Positions 15,001 through 20,007 of a stretch of 64,000 bases of DNA are shown piece by piece. Each line of letters starts with the position of its first letter. Within the stretch, counting starts at the first letter, position 1. The notes under the pieces are model-generated. The model did not search any database and was not told the DNA's origin. It worked only from the letters and a program-made list of their open reading frames with translations. The translations under genes were made by a program, and so were the position numbers. The stretch covers positions 184,842 to 248,841 of the forward strand of contig JAQVJY010000002.1 in assembly GCA_028694915.1 (NCBI GenBank), read 5' to 3'. This DNA comes from Paludibacteraceae bacterium (GTDB lineage Bacteria > Bacteroidota > Bacteroidia > Bacteroidales > Paludibacteraceae).

Positions 15001-16353
15001 TATCGTTGGAGTACAGGCCAAATTGGTAATGAGATTATGGTGACACCTGTTGTGACAACTACTTATTGGGTAATTGCTTCTAACAGATTGCATTGCGAAA
15101 ATCTATTGGATACAACCAAGGTTACTATTACGGTATATCCAAAACCAACACCTGCTGTTACTGGTAATTTGGTTGTATATGAAGGACAATCTACAGAACT
15201 TACCGCTACGGGTGGTGTACAATACGAATGGCGTGATGCCGGTGGTTTATTAGTTGGCGAAGATGCAGTTATTCAATTGCAACCAGCTGTTACAACTACT
15301 TATTCGTTAACTGCAATTGGCGATAATGGCTGCCGTGCCACTATTCCTGTTACCATTACGGTAGTTCCATTTGAAGCTATTATTACAGGCTTGAACTACT
15401 TATGTTCTGGAAGTTCTACAGTACTGACAGCCAACGGTAGTTTCGATGAAGGATATCGCTACATGTGGGTGAAACCTGCAGGTGCTGTTTCACAAAGTGT
15501 TACAGTTTCAACTCCTGGAACTTACACCGTTCGAGTAACTACACCTTGGGGAACTTCTGATGTGGCTAGTGTGGAAGTGTTCTTATCGGAATCGCCACAA
15601 GCTAAGTTTGATGCGCCTCAACCAACCTGTCAAGGTTCTGGTAATGTTGTAGTTCCTTACACTGTATTAGCAGGTAGTCCAACTAACTACTCATTGACAT
15701 TTAATGCGGCGGCATTAGCGGCAGGCTTTATCAATGTAGACGAAGCGGCACTTACTAGTACATATATTTCGTTCCCAGCTCCAACAATGGCGCCTTATGG
15801 CATTTACCAAGTACGCATTACTTTAACTAATGCTACCGGTTGTCAAAGTGGGGAATATCTAGTGTCATTTGGTATTCACCGTGACAACATGATTGTTCAA
15901 ATGTGGGACGACGTATTAATTTGCGATAATAGTAGTCATGAATTTACCGCTTACCAATGGTTTAAAAATAATCAACGCGTAACAGGTGCTTCATTGCAAT
16001 ATTATTCTGAATTGGGTGGTTTCTATGGTGATTATTACGTAGTGGCTTATACGACCTCTGGCGAGGCTATAGCGTCTTGTGTAATCACGCTTAACACTAA
16101 GCAGAATATAGCCTTGGCTCCGAGTCCAATTAAATCTAATCAAGTATTGAGAGTGGTAGTACCATTTACCGAAGACCAATTATTTGGTTCAGAACTTGAA
16201 ATATTTGACGCTATTGGCCGTTCAATTTATCGTTCACCTGATGTGAATGGTGAAAATGATGTATTGATACAGTCGCCTCCAGGGGTTTATTTGGTTCGCG
16301 TGCGTATGCATACTGGCGAAGTATTTACGGAAAAATTTGTTGTATCGGAATAA
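1..16353 (+). CDS. Giant T9SS-secreted multi-domain Ig/PKD-like repeat protein (5' truncated by window)
   Basis: The reading frame is open from base 1, so at least 5450 residues are seen and the N-terminus lies outside. About 68 tandem domains of 70-85 residues follow one pattern: an N-terminal ICxGxxxxLTA strand, a central YxWSTGxTTxSI segment, then TTTYxVxVTxxxGC. Most domains carry two cysteines, one in ICxG and one in the final GC, spaced as if for one disulfide each. Domains beyond about residue 3200 are longer and more divergent. The end (about 5350-5450) is a T9SS type A sorting domain with IFDAIGRSIY and a terminal EKFVVSE strand. Such proteins are exported by the type IX system and anchored on or released from the cell surface; adhesion is the likely role, by inference. 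A small barrel gene starts 36 bp after the stop. The repeat composition makes long antisense ORFs, which are ignored. Confidence 0.93.
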   Translation: MATGGTVVQWSTGATSQSITLTPAGTGTLNLWVEVENANGCKQTANASLVVAAMPTAAISASDDVICNGDAVTLTATPGAAAYTWSNGVTNTNEIIVTPTASQNYWVDVTNNEGCTVRANKLITVNEPALVSISGATTACVGASTTLTAVGGVAWSWSHGLGSSNSVVVNPSTTTTYTCAITDANGCISTATHTLNVTPVTAPSITGNLLICKGGNTTLTSSTADSYLWMPGNITTASLNIIGLNASTDYTLTVTIGGCTASKTVRVDVVDPPTDAVINGSDEVCEGSSVVLTAGGTATNYLWSTGETTQSITVTPTLASHSYSLTVTNGVAGCSQTVTKDITVKTKPAVSISGNSSVCLGESLTLTANGTGTFVWDDGTVGNTLTVTPPVTRNYTVTITNNGCTNTATKTITVNPLPIASVSGVTDICIGGTTTLTATGGDSYFWTELGTSGAVVSVSPLVNTTYHVVVTNTTTGCQNTAAVTVNVHALPTPNITGTTTICAGQSTTLTATGGTSYLWNDGVTTAVRIVNPLVTTTYTVAVTNAAGCTASTSKQVIVNALPTPSITGPTVACKNSSVTLTAAGGDSYVWSTGETTQSITPIIYSTTTYTVTVKNANNCEATTTHTVTMNPAPTATIAGDLDICVGQTTTLTASGGASYKWLHGPTTASITVSPAATTTYEVEVTDANGCKATATSTVVVNPLPTAGITGDSEVCEGSSVQLTATGGVSYLWTPGNMTSQTVDVSPTVNTVYSVVVTGNGGCTATANHAVTVKQIVGLGISGATTSCAGEPVSLTASGGDSYVWDGGFGATATITVSPNVTTTYYVTITKNGCSKKLGHTITVTPKPTITITGKQDVCVGEATALVASGAQSYIWSNGVNTQTNTVTLMAVGSQTYTVTGTDASGCTNSVSVTVTAHAAPTATISGSTQTCAGTGVTLTAGGTGTSYLWSTGETASSIFVNPAATTNYTLVTYNAQGCPSGQAVHTLTVNPVPTASITGPTIACKNASVTLTAAGGTSYLWSTGETTQSITPTITNNITYTVTVTDNKGCTATTNHAVMVIPESVINISGDLDICVGETTTLTASGVPSGTYLWSNGQGGASITVSPASETTYTVTATDGNGCQSTGFVTVKVNALPTASIIGNTDICPGETTTLTASAGQSWLWTPGNYTTQSINVTPAVTTTYSVIITNASGCTATTTHTVSLKSVVAGTISGPTTSCAGETMTLTASGGSVLWDNGATTASINVSPTATTTYYATITGANGCSITKDHTITITPKPTINIVGNTDICLGQSTTLTASGASSYTWDNGSIGQSIVVSPTLTQTYVVTGTDANGCTNTKSITVTVNPIPVASIAGDNAICEGEFTVLTASGGSSYTWSTGATGATLMVNPTTTTTYSVIAKSVSGCESAAANVTVTVTPKPVATITGVTEVCKGEVVTLTANGGTSYVWSTGETTQSISPVINATTLFTVTVKNAAGCETTATHSVTANPLPVASISGDLDICVGESTTLTAVGGGAGGSYNWDHGAATASVTVTPTTDTEYIVTVTDANGCKAEARATVRVYAKPNPTISGDVSICLGESATLTANTGTAWFWTPGGATTQSINVTPSATTTYAVEVTGLGGCKATANHTVTIKDPVVGTVSGPTTSCAGEVVTLIANGGQTYRWDDNVMDGATLVVTPNATTTYYVNITGSNGCVTRIGHTITVNPKPTIGVSGNLNICKGASTTLTASGGVSYLWNTGVNTASITVNPLVNTPYTVTVTDSKGCTNTKTVDVTVTDIPVANITGTNAVCEGSSTTLTASGGAGYLWSTGATTSSVTVSPLTTTTYTVVATTGSCVSDPFPYTVTVTPKPIIGLTGDSEICEGETAVVTATGGDTYVWSTGQTGASITTAPLNSTTVLTVTATKGGCTNTAQQTIVVNKKPVITIYGDLDLCAGEQTTLTATAGQSYLWSNGATTQSITLTPLADTNVSVQVTDNKGCVGQASVNVLVHALPTAGIVTNTGLSSVCRGKSITLTASGGTSYVWETGERTASITVSPLTETTYRVQAFGDGGCSTTAQITIQVLDLPTASVTGPLVGCAGDNITLTASAGTNWLWSTGATTQTITIVAPPVGRTEYTVDIFNAAGCSSTAMHAVVISALPNAAINGDLDICVGESTILTASGGDTYLWDDGSTGATRTVTPASTQSYSVTATKNGCSKTVSVTVNVNALPTPSISGTADICNGQSSLLTANGGGSYYRWSTGQAGPAMTSILVSPNTTTVYEVEVTNASGCKNTAQFEVRVTQVAAPTISAPKLTICAGESVTLTSSAAPFYQWSSNAGASLNSQSVTVSPTTTTTYTVTTTNNLGCISSASITINVIALPIPTITGNNKVCLGSSTTLTANGGVSYRWNTGATTQSINVSPTDNTTYSVVATNAQGCENTIPVTFTVQVNPTPTVSILGVARICRGTSTVLQATGGVGFLWADGRTTQSITVSPSTTTTYSCTITDNNGCSAQAMWTVTVDDIPVPSIVGATTICAGASTTLTASGGNAYEWSGGAVGNNASLTVTPATTTTYTVKVTNANGCFATKDVTVTVIPQPVITVTGNTNVCAGGSTTLTASCPNAVSYSWSNGGSMASTTVSPTTNTTYTVTVVTVGGCTATKSVPVTVSALPTPQISAVNSICAGETVTLTASLSGGGAAAYSWNTGATTPSITVKPTTATTYTVTATNAAGCQNSVSHTVAVNPLPIATITGPNVTCSGEQVRLIASGAGTGGTYLWSNGFSTQDIYVQPNQTTTYEVTVTNSTGCSTKVQHTVTVSAKPAATITGPTHVCVGSPVTLVASGGTTYTWSTGATGASIAVNPPTTRTYSVTVTNAGGCDTTINHTVNVLPAPEPTIIGDFIICLGESTTLTVAENFNTYRWNTGATSKSITVNPLSTTLYSVEVTNADGCIGQAQRSVVVNDLPVATIAASSTAVCEGQSVTLTANGAGVGGSYRWSTGEVQQSITLNNLLTNTTVSVVAIASGGCESLPVQQQIIVSTLPNPSIAGGSSVCQGGTLQLVASDPDPNVTFVWNDGTVGGTLVVSTAGTYTVTATNAGGCTAQASKTVAVAPLPTPTITASIVGTAEAGEMICAGEAVRLTALPAGDYTYLWNTGETSSQIIQNPVATTTYSVTVTSDAGCSAVAEITIRVNEFVQIQTPSTDVCTNVPFVLSAVGDNLTQFLWSTGETTPNITATLTTPGVHGYWVEARNMKGCISRATTDITAYELPNDLQIIGPDSICVNSPATLSVVGSVGPTVTYLWSPNGETTSNIIVTPSAAGLQTYSCQVTTQGGCVKSLTHTIKAIELPQLTVTGDNSICQGTSTTLTVACASGCVPGTTFVWSNGGTGTTITVSPTVTTTYTVTARTPFGCTTAANYPVTVIPAPQPTITPNPTVICLDEFGIAEDDLILTGPALDINGNPYLAYEWTTTDAPAFVLGTSAVLNLPKAGITSTRTYVLKVTTQDGCIGTVNRQVAVSAKPSVAISGEDKVCQGKSLVLKAVNPVNVNRYEWTANDNPALILATTATATVWPTATANQFTLTVYNDANCSFETSHTVTILPVPVPNITADNNPICSGDTVVLTASGGGPGALYEWGDGTVGQTLQVNALKSTTTYTVTITNSNGCVESGNLQVVVNELPELSINGATTVCVGDSVLLVVSDANGLPNTYRWSSSASTADQIWVKPTDVNNPTTYWVESTDVNTCKSTRVYHSIQAYAKPIALVTGDRYLCAGEQTTLIASGGTKFKWSNNAQTSQITTPVYTVPGNYMFWVDVYNEADCKTRDTVYVQVSALPSASVTFLEGGSTICQGETIKFQGVAAPAGPIYNYLWTSNNPSEVIDPVAATQPEITFNPQSNTTYYLTVTNTTTGCARTIAQAIVVKPKPAVTLDVTTSGGGTDSICEGQSVTLRVLGGTPAFTYVWTKNGAPFAVGVSTITDTPSAGNYTYDVQVTNPATGCSTAADDLVYKVNVAAIAQPTINGLITGGETICEGQTVTLTGNAGGYTYRWESDPTGTIPAGTTINVSPTVTTTYTLIASNATGCERKATYVITVTPKPHITMTSSLEGTNPIICAGEKVTLSLSGTTSGLTYVWTYNGAVIATDVTTITHEPLAPISEYKVVVTNTSGCSTGANELVYTVNVNPVPAPTITLTSGNATICEGDAVILTADNPQQLGYSYMWISSTPTDVMQPNEYGEEITVYPIATTTYSYTVTDNLTGCSRQAQQTIVVNAKPNVTIAGSVTGSNPTICEGSPITVSVTGANLTGLTFEWKKDGNPMAETTSSITDIPAFGTHTYNVIVRSAVGCSSAVAGLSYTVKVTPVPTPTIVAQDGDGNVLVAPVCPNSEVTLVGPTGLSSDYAYLWTTNSGEVISNPNQSSVKVHPQVTTTYTLRITNTSTPAQCYREVTKVVDVHVMPTIAVTSSAATVTPDGSAICKGERITLTVKAADGTALAPTKYSFAWVASTGAAIAGNTSAAIQVTPDTTTTYTVTVTNKVTFCKVATVHKVTVMTIPTDITIVPSLANPVCALTPVTLTASYKDGLSYRWTDSDGNELINNGSDVIVNGNKLTVKPTRNTTYYVQVSNLAGCATSVNYSVVVNPLPTLTVSGPTLFCLGDVGGSFTLVATTNPANALVTWVYGNETKTGATLTISPSTAGMMNFRVTATNTLTGCVSSEVLHSVSVAGVPENTELKVISSTSGEACVDNVVKLEATYGFTRYDFGKTDGTIYTVLQSSNVNIFENLPHTQGTVTYFVDIYNEAGCKVRKELPVKVNPIPSNITVDASGANIFDKTTTSVMICEGDSVILAAQDADTGHNTYSWTDTDGKVWGTSQSIKVGPRLTTTYYLTVTNNSGCSLVKSYEVRVTPMDKISVTVSKTEICEGSADAVVLRASGSPTGSYMWTSNEGKQWFNSTAITVYPEVDGTDYIVEAISSTDNRCSSTATAHIEVVNVPTASSVQIIVPTGTNVCPGEVITLRATSQYDSEGVLYRWSTGQIGNEIMVTPVVTTTYWVIASNRLHCENLLDTTKVTITVYPKPTPAVTGNLVVYEGQSTELTATGGVQYEWRDAGGLLVGEDAVIQLQPAVTTTYSLTAIGDNGCRATIPVTITVVPFEAIITGLNYLCSGSSTVLTANGSFDEGYRYMWVKPAGAVSQSVTVSTPGTYTVRVTTPWGTSDVASVEVFLSESPQAKFDAPQPTCQGSGNVVVPYTVLAGSPTNYSLTFNAAALAAGFINVDEAALTSTYISFPAPTMAPYGIYQVRITLTNATGCQSGEYLVSFGIHRDNMIVQMWDDVLICDNSSHEFTAYQWFKNNQRVTGASLQYYSELGGFYGDYYVVAYTTSGEAIASCVITLNTKQNIALAPSPIKSNQVLRVVVPFTEDQLFGSELEIFDAIGRSIYRSPDVNGENDVLIQSPPGVYLVRVRMHTGEVFTEKFVVSE
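1921..5793 (+). repeat. Higher-order tandem repeat: three copies of a six-domain, about 1.29 kb block
   Basis: Within the giant gene the domain beginning LDICVGQ/LDICVGE recurs at 1921, 3214, 4501 and 5794, spacings of 1293, 1287 and 1293 bases (about 430 residues, six domains). The other domains keep their order inside each block: one with WTPG instead of WSTG, one starting TTSCAG, one starting xDICxG or QDVCVG, and one preceding LDIC that ends in a TGETTQSI-type segment. A fourth copy starts at 5794 but after 654 bases (three domains) an LDIC-type domain appears again at 6448. The block therefore seems to have amplified as a unit by recombination and then diverged. Confidence 0.8.
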
Positions 16354-16389
16354 GCGATGTAAAGTCAAATAACTGAAAAAGACGCATAT

Positions 16390-17256
16390 ATGAAAAAAAT
16401 AGGAATTATAGTAGTATTATTAGTATCAACACTTTGTGTGACGGTTCAAGGCCGAACTCCTGCCTATATTGATTTGGAGTTGGGCGGAGGCGCTGTGGTG
16501 ATGCCTTATGGAGGTTTTGATAATGGGCTGGTGGCTGGTGGCAATTTCGATTTTGGTGCCAAGTATGCCATTCTATTTAATCCTCGCAAAGGCTGGGGTA
16601 TGAGTTTTGGTGCTGGCCTTTCTACTTTCCAAGGTACACGTGTGTTGAATGGTGAATATGAATTCCCTTCTGTAGATGATCAGGGACGTGCCTTTTTGTT
16701 GAATACTAAAGTGCAAAACTGGACTGAACGTCAACAAGTTTATTCTGCTGCGATTCCGGTTAATGTGTTTTATCAGCACAAACGTTATCGTAAATCGGGA
16801 TGGTTTGGATCTTTTGGGTTGAAGTTGTATGTCCCATTCATGGCTTCGTATAATGTCACTCAAGGCGATATTATCACTAAAGGATGGTATGAACAATGGG
16901 GTGGTACTTGGATTGAAAATTTACCACAACATGGATTTGGTATGTATAATACCCTTTTACCAAGTGGTAAAATAGAAACAAGTCTTTTGGTTACCGCTCA
17001 ACTGCAATTTGGCGCGATTCTGCATTTGGACAAAAAGAAAGAAATGTACGTAGCTGGTTATATTGAACATGGTGCTAATAATATGTTTGTAAATAAAGAT
17101 GCAAAACCTTTATTTACAACCATTCAGAATGTAAATAGCTACCAATATAATGGTTACTATTCAAGTCTTTCTACCAACAGTATTCCTATTATCGTCGGGA
17201 TTAAAGTAGGATGGCGATTTAAAGATGTGCATGATTGTAATTGTATTCGTCAGTAA
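16390..17256 (+). CDS. Outer-membrane beta-barrel protein (uncharacterised)
   Basis: 288 residues. Residues 1-21 form a Sec signal peptide (MKKIGIIVVLLVSTLCVTVQG). The mature part has alternating aromatic/Gly-rich amphipathic strands (for example ELGGGAVVMPYGG, GWGMSFGAGLSTF, FGSFGLKLYVPF, VGIKVGWRF) typical of an 8-10 strand outer-membrane barrel such as OmpA-like N-terminal barrels. No C-terminal peptidoglycan-binding OmpA domain is present. It ends with DCNC. The gene starts 36 bp after the giant T9SS protein and stops 17 bp before a thioredoxin gene, so the three may be one transcript. Giant T9SS adhesins often travel with an outer-membrane partner (as SprB with SprF), but this sequence is not obviously a PorP/SprF member. 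The exact role is unknown. Confidence 0.7.
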   Translation: MKKIGIIVVLLVSTLCVTVQGRTPAYIDLELGGGAVVMPYGGFDNGLVAGGNFDFGAKYAILFNPRKGWGMSFGAGLSTFQGTRVLNGEYEFPSVDDQGRAFLLNTKVQNWTERQQVYSAAIPVNVFYQHKRYRKSGWFGSFGLKLYVPFMASYNVTQGDIITKGWYEQWGGTWIENLPQHGFGMYNTLLPSGKIETSLLVTAQLQFGAILHLDKKKEMYVAGYIEHGANNMFVNKDAKPLFTTIQNVNSYQYNGYYSSLSTNSIPIIVGIKVGWRFKDVHDCNCIRQ

Positions 17257-17273
17257 ACTTATAACAAATAACT

Positions 17274-17882
17274 ATGAAAAAAATCGTAATGCTTATGTGT
17301 TTGTTTGTTTTGTCGTCACTAGCTGTGAACGGACAAGCATATACTAATCTCGTTGGACAAAAAACGCCTAATTTAATTATTGAGAAATGGATTTCACCAG
17401 TTCCACAGTTGCAAGGAAAATTTATTGTGATTGATTTTTGGGCTACTTGGTGCGGCCCTTGTCGTGTGTCTATTCCTCATATGAACGCATTGGCTGCTAA
17501 ATATGCTGAAAAAATCGTAGTGATTGGTTTATCAAAAGAAACCGAGATGACTGTGCGTAATTTCCGCGGTATGGAATATTATAGTGCCATCGATACCAGA
17601 GGTCGTTTACAAGCTACTGTAGGCGTACGTGGCATCCCCAACGTGATGATTATTGATCCTCAAGGTATTGTGTGTTGGCAAGGTCATCCCGCTAATCTTT
17701 CAGAAGAGGTTATGGATAAGCTTCTTGAAGAGCATGCTAAAAAAATGGGTGTTGTGCCTAGTAATCAAGTGGAAGTGTTGTTGACTATAGAGGAATCTTA
17801 TGATCCTCAGACCGACAAAGGAAATACTAATTCGACCGAAGAAACACCAGGTCAAGTGGTTGATTATTACGATCAAATGTAG
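17274..17882 (+). CDS. Secreted TlpA/ResA-like thioredoxin-fold oxidoreductase
   Basis: 202 residues with a signal peptide (about 1-20, ending AVNGQA) and a thioredoxin-like domain. The active site is WATWCGPC with Cys60 and Cys63, and a GIPNVMIID segment supplies the cis-proline loop. This class (AhpC/TSA-Redoxin, TlpA type) reduces or isomerises disulfides in the periplasm. The C-terminal 40 residues are acidic, Ser/Thr-rich and lack fold motifs. It is the last gene of the run giant repeat protein - barrel - thioredoxin. Since the giant protein has roughly one cysteine pair per domain, a role in its disulfide handling is possible, but that is inference from position alone. Confidence 0.85.
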   Translation: MKKIVMLMCLFVLSSLAVNGQAYTNLVGQKTPNLIIEKWISPVPQLQGKFIVIDFWATWCGPCRVSIPHMNALAAKYAEKIVVIGLSKETEMTVRNFRGMEYYSAIDTRGRLQATVGVRGIPNVMIIDPQGIVCWQGHPANLSEEVMDKLLEEHAKKMGVVPSNQVEVLLTIEESYDPQTDKGNTNSTEETPGQVVDYYDQM

Positions 17883-17922
17883 TTTTTGTAGGTAAAAAAA
17901 GCAAAAAAAGCTTCAACAATTT

Positions 17923-17951
17923 TTGTAACTCAAAAAATAGTTGTACATTTG
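17923..17951 (+). promoter_or_regulatory. Bacteroidota-type promoter for the tRNA pair
   Basis: TTG at 17923-17925 and TACATTTG at 17944-17951 are separated by 18 bases, matching the Bacteroidota sigma-ABfr pattern (TTG - about 19 - TAnnTTTG). It lies about 50 bp before tRNA-Gly. Confidence 0.7.
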
Positions 17952-17976
17952 CATCCGCTTTGATTAAGGCGGATGC
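17951..17976 (+). promoter_or_regulatory. Perfect 8-bp inverted repeat at the tRNA transcription start
   Basis: GCATCCGC (17951-17958) pairs with GCGGATGC (17969-17976) across a 10-base loop, directly abutting the -7 box TACATTTG. It may be a 5' leader hairpin processed off the tRNA precursor, or a weak terminator of the upstream genes (only a short mixed T tract follows). Confidence 0.5.
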
Positions 17977-18001
17977 GCTTTATTTATCAAGGTTATGTAT
18001 T

Positions 18002-18077
<76 letters not shown>

Positions 18078-18096
18078 TCTTTTTGCAAGAGAAGAT

Positions 18097-18179
18097 GCCC
18101 GAATGGTGAAATGGTAGACACGAAGGACTTAAAATCCTTTGGCCTCACGGCTGTGGGGGTTCAAGTCCCCCTTCGGGTA
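18097..18179 (+). tRNA. tRNA-Leu (anticodon TAA)
   Basis: Acceptor GCCCGAA (18097-18103) pairs with TTCGGGT (18172-18178). The anticodon stem AAGGA/TCCTT encloses CTTAAAA with TAA at 18130-18132. A long class II variable arm (GGCCTCACGGCT region) and T arm GGGGG-TTCAAGT-CCCCC follow, as expected for leucine. The 3' CCA is not encoded. It sits 19 bp after tRNA-Gly, so the two are probably co-transcribed. Confidence 0.95.
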
Positions 18180-18182
18180 CTG

Positions 18183-18221
18183 AGAGAGACAAAACTAATT
18201 AGTTTTGTCTCTCTTTTTTTT
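18183..18221 (+). terminator. Rho-independent terminator after the tRNA pair
   Basis: A 14-bp perfect stem (18183-18196 with 18201-18214, loop AATT) is followed by an uninterrupted T run to 18221. Confidence 0.9.
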
Positions 18222-18267
18222 GTAAAAAAGTAGTAAATTTGTCGCTATCACTTTTAATCTATTTTTT

Positions 18268-18909
18268 ATGCCGCAACTAATCATGGCCGATAATCAGGAT
18301 GTGACACGCATTGGCTTCTGTCACATTATATCTTCGTTGTTGACTATGGAGCCTTTAGTCGTGCATCATAAACAGGCATTAATTGAAACTTTGGAACGTC
18401 ACCCGAATGTCGTCATTGTACTCGATTACGCTCTGTTTGATTTACCTGATATTGAAACCTTATTCGTGCTGGAAACGAAATATCCCGATAGTTGGTGGCT
18501 TTTATTTTCTTCGGACTTAAGCGATCAATTTATAAAACAAGTTTATCTACAGACAAGGCACATGAGTGTTCTTTTTAAAGATTGTAGTGCAGAGGAGCTT
18601 GTAGTGGCTTGGCACGATATTTTACAAGGACGTCGTTATATGAGCAGTAGTGTGTCGCAAACACTACTCGATTCTGTACAACAACAGCGATTATCAACTC
18701 CTTTAACCGCTACAGAAAAACAGATATTGGCAGCTATTGCTAGTGGAAAAACGACGAAAGAGATTGCTCAGGAGCGGTATGTGAGTACTCATACTGTGGT
18801 GACTCATCGTAAAAATATTTTCCGCAAAATTCAAGTTAACAACATACACGAAGCCACTAAATATGCCGTCAAGGCTGGTCTTATAGATTTAGTAGATTAT
18901 TTTATTTAA
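18268..18909 (+). CDS. LuxR/NarL-type response regulator
   Basis: 213 residues. The N-terminal receiver domain has an acidic pocket (Asp8, Asp11), a probable phosphoacceptor Asp53 (IVLDYALF) and a conserved lysine in VLFKDCS. The C-terminal HTH (about 149-213) shows the GerE/LuxR signature LTATEKQILAAIASGKTTKEIA followed by STHTVVTHRKNIFRKI. No sensor kinase lies next to it, so its input signal is unknown. A TAAATTTG -7-like box lies at 18234-18241, just after the tRNA terminator. The gene ends at a shared terminator facing cysK. Confidence 0.88.
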   Translation: MPQLIMADNQDVTRIGFCHIISSLLTMEPLVVHHKQALIETLERHPNVVIVLDYALFDLPDIETLFVLETKYPDSWWLLFSSDLSDQFIKQVYLQTRHMSVLFKDCSAEELVVAWHDILQGRRYMSSSVSQTLLDSVQQQRLSTPLTATEKQILAAIASGKTTKEIAQERYVSTHTVVTHRKNIFRKIQVNNIHEATKYAVKAGLIDLVDYFI

Positions 18910-18916
18910 TACGAGT

Positions 18917-18953
18917 TCATAAAAAAAGCCTCATGTGAGGCTTTTTTTATGAA
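18917..18953. terminator. Bidirectional terminator between response regulator and cysK
   Basis: The dyad AGCCTCA/TGAGGCT lies inside an A-run on the left and a T-run on the right, and the symmetry extends out to TTCAT...ATGAA. It can serve both convergent genes. Confidence 0.88.
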
Positions 18954-18957
18954 CTGA

Positions 18958-19905
18958 TTACAATGGATATTCATCAAAGGCATATAATACAGTAGATAAA
19001 TAACGTTCGCCCGTATCGGGTAATAGAGTTACAATCACTTTCCCTTTATTTTCTGGGCGTTTGGCTAATATCATAGCTCCATATACAGCAGCTCCCGAAG
19101 AGATACCGACTAGCAAACCTTCTTGTTGAGTTAGTTCACGCGCTGTACGAATGGCTTCATCGTTGCTTACCGTGAGCACTTCATCAACAATAGCAGAGTT
19201 ATAAATAGGTGGCACAAATCCTGCTCCAATGCCTTGTATTTTATGTGGTCCTGGTTTTCCGCCTGATAGTACAGGCGATTCGGCTGGTTCTACGGCTACC
19301 AATTGAATGTTTGGATTGTGAGCCCGCAGTGCTTCGCCAACGCCACTTAACGTTCCACCAGTGCCTACTCCAGCTACAAAAATATCAATTTTACCATCGG
19401 TGTCTCGCCAAATTTCTTCACCAGTAGTTTTTTTATGAATAGCAGGATTGGCTGCATTTTCAAATTGTTGTGGCATAAATGAATTAGGCGTGTTGGCTTT
19501 CAATTCATGTGCTTTGTTAATAGCTCCTTTCATACCCTCAGCTCCTGGAGTTAACACGAGATGTGCTCCGAACGCTTTAAGGAGATTACGACGTTCCATG
19601 CTCATGGTTTCGGGCATGGTGAGTGTGAGTTTATAACCTTTTATAGCTGCTACCATAGCTAGTCCTACACCAGTATTGCCACTGGTGGGTTCAATTATTT
19701 CCGTACCCGGTTTAAGAATACCTTTAGCTTCGGCCTCTTCAATCATGGCTAGTGCAATACGTTCTTTGACACAACCAGCAGGATTGAATGATTCCAATTT
19801 AGCAATAATAGTTGCTGCTAAGTGATTAGTTGTATTGAATTTGGTTAACTCCAATAAGGGTGTATTACCAATAAGTTCTGTTAATTGCTTCGCTATTTTT
19901 GCCAT
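18958..19905 (-). CDS. cysK: Cysteine synthase A (O-acetylserine sulfhydrylase)
   Basis: 315 residues, the usual length. This PLP enzyme makes L-cysteine from O-acetylserine and sulfide. Visible signatures are IGNTPLLEL at the start, the PLP-lysine segment [12 protein letters not shown], the substrate loop [11 protein letters not shown], the PLP-phosphate loop [10 protein letters not shown], and GISSGAAV near the end. The NPAGCVK variant of NPGGSVK is one I know from other Bacteroidota. It is monocistronic, with its own promoter about 25 bp upstream and a terminator right after the stop. No cysE lies adjacent. Confidence 0.96.
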   Translation of the reverse strand: MAKIAKQLTELIGNTPLLELTKFNTTNHLAATIIAKLESFNPAGCVKERIALAMIEEAEAKGILKPGTEIIEPTSGNTGVGLAMVAAIKGYKLTLTMPETMSMERRNLLKAFGAHLVLTPGAEGMKGAINKAHELKANTPNSFMPQQFENAANPAIHKKTTGEEIWRDTDGKIDIFVAGVGTGGTLSGVGEALRAHNPNIQLVAVEPAESPVLSGGKPGPHKIQGIGAGFVPPIYNSAIVDEVLTVSNDEAIRTARELTQQEGLLVGISSGAAVYGAMILAKRPENKGKVIVTLLPDTGERYLSTVLYAFDEYPL

Positions 19906-19929
19906 AGTATTATCTGTTTTTAGTTATTG

Positions 19930-19960
19930 CAAAGATAGGGCTTGGTAAACATCTGTACAA
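19930..19960 (-). promoter_or_regulatory. cysK promoter
   Basis: On the minus strand, TTG (complement of 19958-19960) and TATCTTTG (complement of 19930-19937) are 20 bases apart. The -7 box lies 25 bp before the cysK ATG. Confidence 0.75.
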
Positions 19961-20007
19961 TAACTTATGAGTGGTATATTTTCTACCACACATGTGGTAG
20001 ATTAGTT

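Noticed and set aside
1153..16179. Several antisense ORFs of 60-107 residues inside the giant gene
   Set aside because: They arise from the biased, repetitive codons of the forward domains; their products are Ser/Thr/Val-rich and match no family.
1..16353. Direct repeats at regular spacing, considered as a CRISPR array
   Set aside because: Repeats are protein-coding, 70-85 codons long and diverged; there are no short identical repeats with unique spacers.
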